Below, piece after piece: positions 50,427-63,300 of a stretch of DNA of 64,000 nt. Source of the DNA: Telopea speciosissima (Eukaryota > Streptophyta > Magnoliopsida > Proteales > Proteaceae); assembly GCF_018873765.1 (NCBI RefSeq), contig NC_057925.1:61392970-61456969 (forward strand). Reading direction: 5' to 3'. Within the stretch, counting starts at the first letter, position 1, and each line of letters starts with the position of its first letter. A program made the translations under genes and the position numbers. The notes under the pieces were generated by a model. That model ran no database searches and had not been told where the DNA came from. It saw nothing but the letters and a program-made list of their open reading frames with translations.

Positions 50427-52995
50427 CTATAATGTCTCTCTTTATACAAAAAAAAGAAAGAAAAGAAGTCACCCCCCTCTTTTACTTGTAATTCATTGTC
50501 ATTGAACTTTTTGAGCTCAATATTGAGATCTTGTATCAAAAAATTTTTGGGAAAGAATAGCAGTCATCTGGTTCAAGATGTATCTTTTAATCTTTCTAAA
50601 CTATGGTTTGAGAACAAAAATACTTCTGATGCTTTTGGCAGAGGAGATGTAGGTAAGTTTGCACAGTTCATTTAGCACCCCAAAGAAAATTGTTTTACAG
50701 TACAGCAGAACAGTGCATACAAGATGCAGCATGACAAATTGAAAGGACCCTCGGATTAATGAGCACATCTAAAGATTGGGTTGTAGAGAGTCTAGAGAAA
50801 TAGAGTAAACAATGCCAAAATTAGTGATGCCCCAGGTCATTCAACAGTTCATTTGGACAAATGCAACATATGATGCAACTTATGGTGAGTAAATGTACCT
50901 GTTAATCCAAAACATGTATTGATTGTTGGTATGCATACTTTAATGACTCTATAAATTTTCATTATGCTCGAGGGTATAGGTATGATAAAGTTACTGAAAA
51001 TTTGTGTCAATGAACAATGAACTTCAGCTCATTCATGGAGCAGATTTCCACCCATGAAATTGCAGTCTTCCTTTAATGTTTGGGCTTTCACTATAAATTT
51101 GATCTGTTTTTTTTTTTTTTTGAATAAATTTGATCTGTTGGTTACCACAGTTATTATTTCAACACCTCCATCCCAGATATTTTTTCCCTTTCTATCCTAG
51201 GTTAATCCCACAACAAACTTTTCGACAAATAAGCTGATTGATGGTCAAATTGACTGATGGTAGCCAGAGCATGGCTATATCAGAAGGGCTTCCACACTTC
51301 TGGGAAAAGAAAATTTGATGAGTTATAGAAAGCTTAAATCTTGAGTTATTTCCAGTTTGGGATAACCAGGTAGAGTAGCTATTCATAAGATTGAATTGAC
51401 TAGTTTGAAATGAATCAGAAGGAAAAGGCCATCTAAAACCATACTTGAAAATTCCGGGTAGGCAAAATGAAGGATTTAGAAACATCAATAAGGACAAACA
51501 GCCATTCCATCGAGTTACTTCCGACAAAAATATCAATGTTACTGACTTGATAAGGTGAAAGATGCAGGAACTAAGAACAACACGATTACCATAGCAAAGA
51601 AACACAAGAAGCACTGTTGAGGTAGACATAGTTGGCAAAGGGAAAATGTTGCTATCCACTTAGAGGAGGAACTACCTCTTTATATCTATACGATTTGATG
51701 GATCATCTTCTAATTTAGACCTGTAGAGGAAGGGCACATTGACGTCCAACCTATCCATTGGCGAGAAAAGATTAAAAACATAATATGAAATTGAACTACT
51801 TAATTATTATAAACATCAGTGCTTTATTTATTGGCTACTATCTTGATAAGAACAGTAGTTCTTGTTGTTTCTTTTTTGTTGGGTACTGGGTAAGAACGTC
51901 TACCAGATCGTGAAGCAAGCCTAGTTATAAACAATTTAGTTTGTGTCCATATCAAGTGAAAAAGAGAGTTGAATGAAGGACCAAGACATCACAATCAATG
52001 TTAACAAGAACCACTAATTGAAATCCCCCTCTTCTTTTAAGGTGGTTAGGGTACTTGATTTTAAAGTGTCTGGGAAAAAGGGTCTTTCTAGTTGATACTT
52101 TCAGCCTTAATTAACTAAGATAGGACTATAATAGTCTGACCATTTTCTAACTATTTCATTAGGAGTGAGACCTGAAATTTGTTGGCTGTTGCTGTCTTGA
52201 CTCAAAACCTATTGTCATGAAATTGAAATGGGAGGTTACATTTGGTTGGTTGCTACTTGGAATGAAATAATCTCATTTTGGAATCCAGTAGCAGTTGAAA
52301 ACATAAGGTGATTATACTTCAAGCTAGATGTGCTGATCTCCATGTACAAGTCTGATATTCGCGAAGCTGCTCTGTGGATATTCAAAGGATGTTGAGGTGA
52401 GGGATTGAGGTAAACAAAGGTTTTCGAGTCGCTCATTTCTAATCTATCATTTTATTGAGACTCAGATGAAGACTTCATACGAGCTCATTGGGTCAAATCA
52501 TAGGCAGCAAGGTGCCATGGAGAACCAAGATAAAATGGTTTTTTCCAGGTGACAACCAAATGCAGCAGTAGAGAAAAAAAAATATAGGGAACAGGTGGAG
52601 AAGTTTATTTAGTATGGTTTATACGATGAAGACCGCGATTATGTAATGTGTAATCTTGTCTCTTTTATGAGTCTTTTCTTTGCCTGTTTCTTGTTTAAGG
52701 TGTTATGTTCATAAATCTGATTGCAACTGCAGCTTTCATGATACAATCATACTTAGAAAGGAAGCCATTTGTAATATAATGCTATTTTAATCTCTAAAAA
52801 CAAGACAATTATCTAGATATGGCAAGATATGAGTGTTAGTGACTGTCACTAGCATTTGTTTCTCTAAATATGATAATCAGCAAAGGATGCAGGTGAAAGC
52901 TTTGTTGACAGAAAGCGATGTAGCATCTACCAGTGGGGTGATAAACGCAGTATCCAATCCGGCCTTATCAAAAATAGAATTAACAAACTAAAGAT
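50427..52995. other. 3' flank of PTI1-like gene and spacer
   Basis: No second gene recognised. It includes a micro-retroposition at 51093-51139. Confidence 0.45.
51093..51139. repeat. Micro-retroposition: poly-T with 14-16 bp TSD
   Basis: ATAAATTTGATCTG(TT) occurs at 51093-51108 and 51124-51139 with only a T-run and GA between. This looks like the poly-A end of an almost completely truncated retrocopy. Confidence 0.75.
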
Positions 52996-52998
52996 TAA

Positions 52999-53798
52999 GG
53001 CTGCGTTTGGCTTGCATTCTTGGAATGTATTCCAGGTCGAGTTCGCATTCTCGAACGATAAAAACAACTATTTTTATCAACCAAGAATTAGGGATGTAAA
53101 TGGATATTCGTAAATCCGTATTCGATCCGCATTCGTATCCGTTTAGGAGAATCCGAATCCGTCCGAAACTAATTGGATACGAATATGATAATCCCCCTAT
53201 CCGACCGATTATTATCCGATTCATTTAGCAATCCGACGGTAATAAAATATCTGAAATATAACTCTGTGTTTGTCTATGCTTTTAAGTTACCTTATTGGAT
53301 TTTGTTATCTTATTTTTATAATTTATAAATTTATAAGTTAAGATAATGTGATTCTTTTTCTAGATTTGCTATTGGTTTATATATATTGTTTTATGCAATG
53401 TGATACATGGAATTGCATATCTATTAGAAAATCAAAAGTATAAAATGTAAGAGAATAAAAGACTAAGAAGAGTAGATCATGAAGAAAGGGTAGTTACTGA
53501 ACTCTCGAGTCTACCTAACCCTCATCATAAAAAGGGTAAATATGTCAACGGATAGTCAAAAAATCGTATTCAATCCGTATTCATATCCATTTAGGAGAAC
53601 CTGTATTCAAAAAATCACTATCCGGAAATTATCCGAATCCGTCTGAAAACCGATAGGATATTATTCGAATCCGTCTGAATATAATCGGATACGAATATGA
53701 TAATGCCATTATCCGACCGAATTCGATCAGTTTACATCCCTACCAAGAATGTGAAGTTGACCTAGAATGCATTCCAAGGATGCATACCAAACACAGCC
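52999..53798. mobile_element. Tourist-like MITE (138 bp) split by a nested hAT MITE
   Basis: Ends GGCTGCGTTTGG and CCAAACACAGCC with ~45 bp inverted arms (TTGGAATGYATTC blocks). The three-base duplication TAA is at 52996-52998 and 53799-53801, the PIF/Harbinger signature. The interior is interrupted by the element at 53089-53742. Confidence 0.85.
53089..53742. mobile_element. hAT MITE, 654 bp, nested
   Basis: Ends TAGGGATGTAAA and TTTACATCCCTA with the exact 8 bp duplication CCAAGAAT at 53081-53088 and 53743-53750. The subterminal regions are rich in ATCCG/CGGAT words. No coding capacity. Confidence 0.9.
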
Positions 53799-53801
53799 TA
53801 A

Positions 53802-54859
53802 GTTATGTAATATGAGAAAAAGATTGCTACACTACTAGTGTGCTTATTCCCTCTCACATGCATTTTTTTATTATTTCTTTCACCTGTTCTGAAAATGTGG
53901 GCTCCAAATGGATAATATTTTTTCCAGGACACCCATCAGTGTGGCATGCAGATTCCTTCCCGCACTTTCCCCCTCCCATGTAATATATAGACCAGATTCA
54001 AAAACATGGTTAATGAACCTTGAATTTAGCAAATTGGGCTCTCAGATGAACCAAAGTTGCAACTTTAAGTTGAATATATTTAGGTACTTAGCTTCATTAG
54101 CCAACCTGTGAATCATGATCTATGAATCAAGCTTGAATTTTATTGATTATGAACCTAGAAACTATTGTAGAAGGTTGAAAGGAGCTAATTAATTTTATTC
54201 AATCGTTTACATTTTCATGTCTGTGCACCTCTTGATGGTCCATGTACCCTTTTGGTAGCGTCAGATTTTTCAGCACATTTTTTTTCCTTGTCGTTTGGTA
54301 AACTTTGTTTGGACTGAAACTTAATATGTGAACAAAAAACTTGCCCACAATATTTAGACCCCATTCAAACTACTTGATAGATATTGTGTGTAGACCTAAG
54401 TAGTCTTCAATGACTGAATTCATTGTGGCCGGAGTTGATTCCTCATCAAAATTCAAAAAGTCTAGATTTGATAGTTTCATTCTTATATGGCGATTTTGTC
54501 AAAAGAGAAGAGAGTTTTTAATACGTTGAAAGCACGATAGTGCATCATGTATGGTCAATACCAATATTTGATAGTTCCATTCGACGATTGAAACCACGAC
54601 TATACACCATGCCCGGTCATGTACAAAAACTCTCCCTTTAATCTTTTATATATATATTCACAGCATTTATTACTATAATATTGTTGTGATTGAATAGGGG
54701 TAAGACGGTCATTATACATCTCACCGTGTCTAGACAATACAATCCTATCGGACAGCTCGGCTAGAGGATCCAAATTGTTGCGGGGATACATGATGGGCCC
54801 TCCATATTCTGTGGGCCCCCATATCATCGTTTTTGGCTAAAGGTCCAAAATCCTGACAT
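53802..54859. other. Spacer with a fold-back repeat
   Basis: No gene. Near 54500-54640 a diverged fold-back repeat (GAGAGTTTTTAATACG and TGTACAAAAACTCTCCC) resembles the MULE-type MITE at 30143-30297; no 9 bp duplication was found. Confidence 0.45.
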
Positions 54860-54867
54860 CCCAAAAT

Positions 54868-55303
54868 TAGGGATGTAAGCGGATCGGATTTGGATCGGAT
54901 ACGGATCGGATGTGATCGGAGCCGGATATTCCCTGATCGAATACGGATACCTCTAAACGGATTCGGATGCGGATCGGATTCGGATTTTCGACCATCCGTT
55001 TACATCTCTGCCTTGTGTAACCCGGACCTTCCTCCCCCTAGTGGATACAATTCACTCTCAATCCATATCTCTTAGATCATGATTCTCTTTTCATCATATT
55101 CTAGAACTTATTTAATCTTCAAAAACCCTTGAAATCATTATTTACTTAATTTTTTATTATTAAGTATTCGGATTTTTTTTCGGACGGATTTTAATCGAAG
55201 TATTCGGATTATTTTCCGGATATCTCTAAACGAATACGGATGCCCCTAAACGAATACGGATGCGAATTCGAATTCGGATTTCGGATATCCATTTACATCC
55301 CTA
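54868..55303. mobile_element. hAT MITE, 436 bp
   Basis: Ends TAGGGATGTAAG and TTTACATCCCTA with the exact 8 bp duplication CCCAAAAT at 54860-54867 and 55304-55311. Same family as 53089-53742. Confidence 0.9.
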
Positions 55304-55311
55304 CCCAAAAT

Positions 55312-57736
55312 GCTCCAATAATTTCCCCTCCCATTCAATTAATGAATGCAGGATTGGGGGTACCCATACTAATTTTGGTACCAAATATAAATGCCTTTAA
55401 TTACTCTGAAACATGGCAGTCATCATTTACACTAGCTAGCTAGGTAGCTAGCGTTTCCAAAATTATAATTGTGAAGACTAAAGGAAGAGATTCTGGAAGA
55501 TCCTTTAATGGTTATCTGAAAAGGACAAGTCCTAGGTCATAGTCCAACCTCCAAAGGAGGTTTCGTTTGAAACTTCCTTAGCACCTGCAAATGTCAATTA
55601 TTTATCCCAACTTGTTTTCTTTTCTTGTCTGTAACCTAAAAGTAATTAGTTTTGGATTCACATCCATTAAAGTTTGATTTGATTCCTTTTTTTTTATGTG
55701 AGTGGTTTTCCTTCACGTAGAGCCAAGGAGGTATTCTATTCACCATGGATCATGACGTACATTTAGGACGGACGAAGAAAAAGGCATTTTTGAATCGTTA
55801 TATATTTATTTGTGTTGGAAAATATCAGGCACAATTTTGAGATCTTAGTTCCACGAATTCTATAGTGACAAAATTTATATTAGTAAAATTGACGGATTGA
55901 ATCATGCCACTAAATATTCTTTTTAAGATTGTAGATGCCCTCAATGATGTAATCAGATGAATTAATTGTGGATCGATCTCCAAAATAAAACAGTTCACTA
56001 TCACTTTTAGTAATCATGCACTCAACTATTGGATCCCTTTGATTACAAAACAGCGTACTCTAAGTTAAAGTGAAAGACTCAAAACAAGAGTAGAGCAAGA
56101 GAGAGAGAAGAAAAATTTTAGATGAATAATTTGTCTTATTCTTATCCATTCCTATATCCCATGGGATTTCAGGATTGGACTTTTAGCTTATTTAAAATTC
56201 TAATAAGATCATCAACTACGTATAGCAACAGTACAAGACTGCATTATTGCCACTACTATATATGGGCTATCATCTATGGATGAATTTGCACTGATCCAAG
56301 AACCATTTTATTTATTGATCGGTGGGACCAAGTAGAAAGAGTCAAAGAGTACGGTAATCCTATATATATAATACAGTTCCTCTCCCTTAACCTATGGTCT
56401 TAAGGGCCCATAAATCTAATCCTCCATCACTTGATGTTTTGAAAATTTGATTGGCATCCAAGTGTTAGGATTGAGTTTCTCTTCACCCAATGGTAAAAGA
56501 AAAACTCCTCCACCGTCGCGTTAGGAAAGAGTAATTTTGATTTCATAGATTAGGGATAAGAGTGTAATAATGACACAAGACTCCCATCAAGGGATCACAT
56601 CATCGACGGTTCCTTTCTCTATGTAATCCCAAGTTTTATGAAAATATTTAAGGTGAAAGTTTTCCATCTTTCTAGGGTTCCTTCTTCACCCATTATTTTT
56701 GACAGTGTTATGAAACTCTTTGGAATAGCGATCCACAATGATATTGGGTGTTTAATGGGGCCCGATATGATCCAGTGTATCGACGCTAGATTAGGTCTGC
56801 ATAGTATGGATAGATTAAAGGGTTTGAAGTTTTTGGCATATTGGTCAAATACTTAACATTTGGTATCAGAACTATATAGGAGAGGCTACCTAGAGTAGAG
56901 TGAAAATTCTCAAGAAAATAAGAACAGTCACAGGCAAAAGTTGTGAAAGCTTGATGGTTTGTTATATCTCTAATGGGGACCAAAATGACATTTTTTTGAG
57001 TCCTATGCAATCACCAAAACTTGTAGACTAGTGATGGTGGCATGGTAGTTAGAATGTAGGGTCTAAATACCATGAATTGGCATCCGAATCGTTCTCAGAT
57101 CAATTTGAATCTGAATCAGATCTGGAATTGACCATAATTGGTTGAATTTGATCCGGATCAATTGGAATTGAGATCAGGAATAGGATAGGGATCGAGATCA
57201 ACATCAAGATCAGCCTCGATGGATTCTGATCAGATCTCTTGGATTCTAGAATTGGAATAAGATTGGCGGACCAAATTTTGATTCCTATCGATTAAAACCG
57301 GTGAATCCATACAAGATTTCTAGGGTTCAATCCGAAAGCGGTGACAAAATGAAGGTGGACGATGGACGATTCACGCCGATCCCAATGAACCAATCGGCCA
57401 ATTATCACGCATGCTTCACGTATCGTATTGATGACTCCATGCAATAATACAGATTTCATTTCATTAGAAACCCCAGTAGTGGACCCTAATCCCACGTGCC
57501 TCTTCGTCTCTTCTATCTTTTCAGCTTTTTGGATGATACCTAATAAATAAGAAAAGCTCATCTCATTTAATGAATTTTGAGGTCAGCCAGTTTCATTACA
57601 CAACGTACGGTACGATTTTTATTACCATTCCACCAATCGACGAGTCCAATACTGGACCTTCCCCTTTTCGTGGCCACAAATAATCCCTAATTTATTATTA
57701 ATTATTTAACATCGATCACCTTACTTGTGTTCTCCA
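55312..57736. other. Spacer
   Basis: 2.4 kb without a supported gene. A GATC/GAATTGG-rich block at 57070-57300 looks like an old repeat whose ends I cannot define. Confidence 0.45.
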
Positions 57737-57738
57737 CT

Positions 57739-57749
57739 TATATATATAA
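57739..57749 (+). promoter_or_regulatory. TATA box candidate
   Basis: TATATATATAA about 60 bp before the ATG at 57809, at a normal spacing for a short leader (transcription start near 57770). Confidence 0.55.
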
Positions 57750-57808
57750 CGAGTCAGGAGTGTTCCATTTCCATCTTTGTAGAGAAAGCTAGTTTTTAGG
57801 TCGAGAAA

Positions 57809-58006
57809 ATGGAAGACGACAGAGATGTAAGAACGCCATTAATCGATGGGACGAAGCTCACAAACGATCTATCCCCGAGTTTCCTAAGTTCCCTCAGTGA
57901 CTTGAGGTGCGATTTCTTCCAGAATTTGCCTGACAAGGTGAGGTCTGGCCTTGATCCTGAGGATCCAGTTAGCACTGATCTCTCTGCAGCTAAAGGACTT
58001 ATCAGA
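57809..58006 (+). CDS. First exon of an unrecognised small gene
   Basis: I do not recognise this protein. The frame starts MEDDRDVRTPLIDGTKLTN and continues SPSFLSSLSDLRCDFFQNLP and DLSAAKGLIR to a donor-like AGAG|GTTTCT at 58006/58007. It is acidic, has no signal peptide or membrane segment, and uses ordinary plant codons. A well-spaced TATA box precedes it. A possible second exon at 58580-58610 (CTGCAG|CACTGCAACAG ... CTCAAAG|GTAAAG) would add ALQQLQINLK in frame. A 12-base microexon is conceivable at 58709-58720. Everything beyond exon 1 is inference. Confidence 0.4.
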
Positions 58007-58781
58007 GGTTTCTTTCTCTCTCTCTCTCTCTCTCTCTGTTTCTCAATGCATGTTTGTATGTTTCTCTGTTTCGCAATCTTCCATTTTCATGAGGTGTTTG
58101 TCTAGTCCCTTCAGAAGAAACAAACAGAGTATCTTAATTACTTCACGTATTTGTTTGATTGTCCAGAAGTGGATCTGGAACAAAGAATTATACAAGTTTG
58201 GATGATCTAGAAAACAGAAAATTTGGGATTTTAATGTATGCTTTTCCGATAGAAAAATGCAGGGGATCTTACGCTACTACGAAATTGAGAGATTAAGTAT
58301 AAGAGGGATAGAAGAAAACTAGAATAAGAAAAACCTGCAAGAAGGTCTACATTTCAAGGAACAAATGCAGAATTGAACAATTTCTTCAACATTGAAACTC
58401 ACATTTTGAATCTGGACAAAAAAAAATGCAGTCTTTCTGACATCATAGATTCTCTGTCTTTGTTGCTATAAAAATGTGCGCGTGTACTGCTAGACTGCGA
58501 GTGGTATCGATTAATATATATGTAGCACAGATAAACACTTGTCCTTCTTCTTGAGAACCATATGCTTCTGAAATCTGCAGCACTGCAACAGCTTCAGATA
58601 AACCTCAAAGGTAAAGGCGATGGGGTTTCTACATGCGAAATCGAAAACAACGTGAACTAGGGGGTTTTAGCCGTGTAGGCTTTATCTAACTGTGCTTGAT
58701 TTGGCAGGGAGAGGGAGAGGTAAGCTAGCTAGCTAGCGAGAGTGCTCCTAACATTTCATCTAGTTTTATAATTAAAGAGAG

Positions 58782-58995
58782 ATGGAGAAAGGTTGGGTTT
58801 GTGAGGAGGATCCGCTGCTGATAGGAACAGAGGGAGAAGGAGTAGATCGAGAAGAAGATGAAGAGGGTGGTGAGTCTCTGCGCGAAGTTAGGGCTAAATT
58901 TTTCAGTAGATTTAGCTTGATTTGGAAGGATAACTATGAACTCAATGATTCCTCCTCCATTAAAAAATTCTCCAAGAACAGGAGACGTTCTAAAG
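58782..58995 (+). CDS. Possible further exon or separate small gene
   Basis: The frame MEKGWVCEEDPLLIGTEGEG, an acidic stretch, then SLREVRAKFFSRFSLIWKD and a basic end KNRRRSK runs to a donor-like AAAG|GTATGAG at 58995. The open frame continues into hydrophobic, AT-rich sequence that looks like intron. It resembles the exon at 57809 only weakly (xPLI/LLxGT near the start, SL-x3-R-x2-FF in the middle). It could belong to the same gene or be non-coding. Function unknown. Confidence 0.3.
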
Positions 58996-59870
58996 GTATG
59001 AGCCTCGAGGTCAAGTGTTCTCTTGAACCTCAACTTCCACTTCCCCTGCTCTTCTTTGATTTGTCTTTTCTTCTAGTGTATGATTGTGGCTATTTCGTTC
59101 TTTTAATGGCGATTTATTCGTTTTTTTTACGGTTTGAAACAGAGATTTTCATTTTAGTTCGATCTAACCTCATCATTTTCATATTGATAGTCGTCAAATT
59201 ATTATATGTTCTTCATTTTTACTATATTTGGATGGCAAGAAAAGAAAAAGGAAATTATCTGGTGCTATGGGGCTTTGATCCGTCAGATTAGAATCTGCAG
59301 TAGAAGGATAATTGATGCAATAGATTGAAACCCTAAAGCAACATCCAAGCCTACAGTGTAACGTGTAGAACCTTGGCGTATTCTATCAATTCTAAAATAG
59401 GATTTGTCCTTATTCCTTAAAAGCTAAAAGGCTTTTTCATTTTTTTATTTCAATATCCCTATTTATGTGTAAGACTCATGGAGCATTTTTGTGAAAATAA
59501 TCAAATAATTGAAATAATGATTGACTACATATAATAATTTGATGACTATCAACGTGGCATGTTAGATGTGCCAGGCTACACATGGTGCTGGAAGTTACCA
59601 TAGGCATAATTGTCAATGAGAAATCACGAGAAAGGGGCACGTACGTGACGTACACTGTGTAAATGACATCCGTCATGGGGTTGTGAATCCCACCACTGTT
59701 TATCATCTGCACGTACCGTGCGTCCAGATGAACGTATATCTCGTCAATCAGATGTTTATTTTGTTTTCATAAATATCCTTCATTCCCTTGTAAATAGCTA
59801 AAAGATAGAACAGGTGGTTGTCTCTCACATAGTCACACGTACGTGGACATGATAATAAAATGGGCAAGAG
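58996..59870. other. Spacer
   Basis: No gene recognised. It ends at the target site of the large hAT element. Confidence 0.4.
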
Positions 59871-60334
59871 ATGTCTAGGCAAGGTTCTAAGACTCGGGTC
59901 TCAGTGGCATCTCGGACAAGTTAGAAATCGAATCTAGCCGAGATCTTGGCGAGTTGGTGCAATTTTATTTTTTTTTACTCGGACCCCCAACTCGGTGGGT
60001 TTTACACATATTTTGAGTTTGAAACTTGGTATCCAGCCTATTTCAGGCCATTTAAACACCATGGCATGCCCAGATTTGCCAAAAAACAAGTTCAAATATG
60101 AGTTTTACTTTAGACCATAGGTTGGTAGGCGATGAGTCATACTAAAAGTCTAAAACAATCTACTCTATATATAATATAGTAAAACTTAGCAAATTAGCAA
60201 TCAAAACATTCTGATTAGTACATATCAATCAAAACATTCAAATAAAAAGTACATTACATCAATGTTCACTGAATTTGTTACATAAAATATGATTGAATAA
60301 TAAATTCATCCTCACATTGATCTACAAAGAATTC

Positions 60335-63300
60335 TCATGTCATGGAATTACTGTAGTGTTGCACATAGTGTGACACAGCTGCCATATAAGTCTTCTGATC
60401 AACATATACCAATCTCCCTATCTTAAGGTACATGGGAGGCTGTTGGTATGAGGTGTAAGATCCACTGCTACTGTCATATTGAGTTTGAGGCATGTATGAC
60501 TGGTTTGGGACTGGGAATATGTACCCAAAACCTAACCCAGAGCTTTGACTGTCATACTCAGCTGCTGACTGCACATACTAACCATAGGCACTATAATCAG
60601 AATCGGTGCTCTTCTGGCCATAGTCATAGCTATGATGATACTGAGATGATTGCCATGACTGATGCTCACTAGTAGTATCTATACTCATGCTTCCGAAACT
60701 TGTAAGCATGGTGTTCATACTGCTGTCATCATCCTGAGCATCTGACTGATGTGAGTGTTTGCGACCCTTCTTTCTGTTGTATGTTTTAGGGTGACCACCA
60801 TGGTCTTGATCTTGAGTGGCATGCGTAAACTGAGACTCACCGGTGAAACGCACAGGGTCCCCCTGCGTTCCCACCTCATACTAGTACTGTTCGCACATCC
60901 CCTCATGATGATCATTATAATAACCGTCACTCGGCATGCCACGACCACCACCACCACCATCACCATCACCATCACCATCACCATCACCATCACCATCATC
61001 ACCATCACCACTGTCATCACCACCACCATCACCATCACCATCACCATCACCATCACCATCACCATCATCACCATCACCACTGTCATCACCACCACCATCA
61101 TCATCATCATCAGGACTTCCTACAGCAGGCTCAAAAGGTTTCAGTGACTCTGCATGTGCACGCCCCTCTTGCGACGACATATAATCATCAACATCAGTGC
61201 CAATTACAGAAGCAATGGTGGGGTCGGGCCTACCCCCAGGCTGATCCATATCAGGTATACCACGATCCCTCACCCACTGGAATAGGGATCCTCATCATCA
61301 TCAGAGTCCTCTTGGAAAATGTTGGACAATTCAATGGGTTCTTTATCATTGGCCCCAATTCCTTCACGTATGTGCCTCATCCTTAATCTCATATTGTAGT
61401 GCACATACACAAGCTGCTCCAGTCGTTCGCTATCCAACCTGTTTCGCCTCTTTGAATGTATCAATGAGAATGTACTCCAGTTGCGCTCACATTCGGAGGA
61501 TGAACAAGTTTGTGAGAGCACTCTCACTGCTACCTTCCTCAGGTTGGGTGAACTTGTACCATAAAGTACCCACCAGTCGGTTGCATTACATATATAGAAT
61601 AGTAAGAATATGTACATTCCAAAGAGATAAAATTATAATTCATAAATGTAATATCATGCTACCTACCAGAGTCTGACTTCTGTCTACCCTCCACTGCAGC
61701 TTGACCGAAACTTGCTGAGGCCTCTCTAAAGTATTTGATCTATTTTCAATTTGAGACATTAGTATTTCCTATTTAGTAATTACATTCATAAACTAACTAC
61801 CAAAGTACCAAAGTCCCATACTCTCACCTCATCATTGCAAGCAGATTGTGTCTTTGGATTGAGCTCTAACTTCGCAGTAACAGCTTGAACTGCCTCTAAC
61901 AATTCTATGTCTAGCCCAAGATCAAGGGAGTAGTGATACTTTGGATTTAAATAGTATGCTGGTAAAGTAGACACCACAAATATGATTTGTTAGTGACTTA
62001 ATGCCTTTGGATTTTGAATATGTAAATGTAAAAAAGTTATAACATTTAAAGTGTAAAGTATGTTGAACTCACCAGCTTTATGCAATGGATGACTCAAGTA
62101 CTTCTCCCACCGCTCATCAATGATGTTAGTGTAGGACTTTGCATTTCGAGGTATAGCAGCTCTAACCATTTCCTTCATTTTTTGGATGGCAACATAAATG
62201 TGGGCCAAGGTAGGCTTCTTCTCTGTATCAACCATCCTCAGTACTGCCACCACTGGCTCTAATATGCAACCACTTTCCCGAAGCCCTTCCAAAATCCATC
62301 ACTTGCAATGGTCTGTTGTGTTACCTTTGCATCTTCTGACTTAGAACCTTGCCAACCAAACCATTGTTCACATGCAAACATAGACCTCAGACCTATCGCC
62401 TTAGTCTGAAAGCTCTTCAATGCAATGTAATTGGTGGCAAATCGAGTGACACCAGGCCGCACTAAATCTTCATTGCATTTCTCCCTCAACAAGGCTAAAG
62501 CATAAGAATGGTTGTATACAAAAGTTGTAACTTGTCTTGCCCTATTTACCACACCCGCCACCAAAGTCTTTTTCCCCATGTCCTTCAGCATCAAATCAAT
62601 AGAATGGGCTGCACATGGGGTCCAAAAGAGTCGGATCCTCTTACTCTTCTTATTCATCAACTTCTCTCCAACCTTTTTAAAGTTGGAACCATTTTTCGTC
62701 ACAATTTGGACAACGTTCCTTGGTCCTACCTCCTCCACCACTTGCTCCAATTCCTTATACAAGTATGATGCATCTTTTACATTATTTGATGCATCGATAG
62801 ACTTCAAGAATACAGTATTTCCATTACAACTCCCCATGAAATTTATGATGGACAGTCTAGTAGATCCAGTCCATCCATCAGCCATAAGAGTAACCCCAGA
62901 TGTCTCCCACCTTGGCTTCAAACTATCAATGTAATCTTTCAGCTCCTGTACCTCCTGAGGCAAATATACATTGTATAATTCATGTGGTGAAGGTCCCTTC
63001 CATCCTGCACCTGCCCTCCCTGCAGCATCAAGGAATGCATTATAGTATGTTCCTTGTGCTACATTGATTGGAATGTCATGGTAAAGCATGAACTTGCTGA
63101 AAGCTTTTCGTGCTTCTTCTTGTTTACCACCAAATATTTGTGGGATGGTTGGCTGGTAGGCATCTTGTTGCCTAAAAGTTGTGGGATCCTGCTCAAAAAT
63201 TGGAGCTTGTACTCGTGGTCGGGTTGAGGGTCGTGGTATATTTCTTGTCCCAATGCTTTTCCTCCTCTCATCTTCTTACACTGGTGCAGCTGAGCCAGAT

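Noticed and set aside
59101..59291. Hydrophobic membrane-protein C-terminus after 58995
   Set aside because: The preceding donor site and the AT-rich, F/I-rich composition suggest read-through into intron.
60943..61112. CRISPR-like array
   Set aside because: The repeats are contiguous hexamers without spacers and lie in a eukaryotic transposase gene.
60936..61184. Plus-strand Pro-Ser repeat protein
   Set aside because: It is the complementary strand of the Asp-Gly repeat in the hAT transposase tail.
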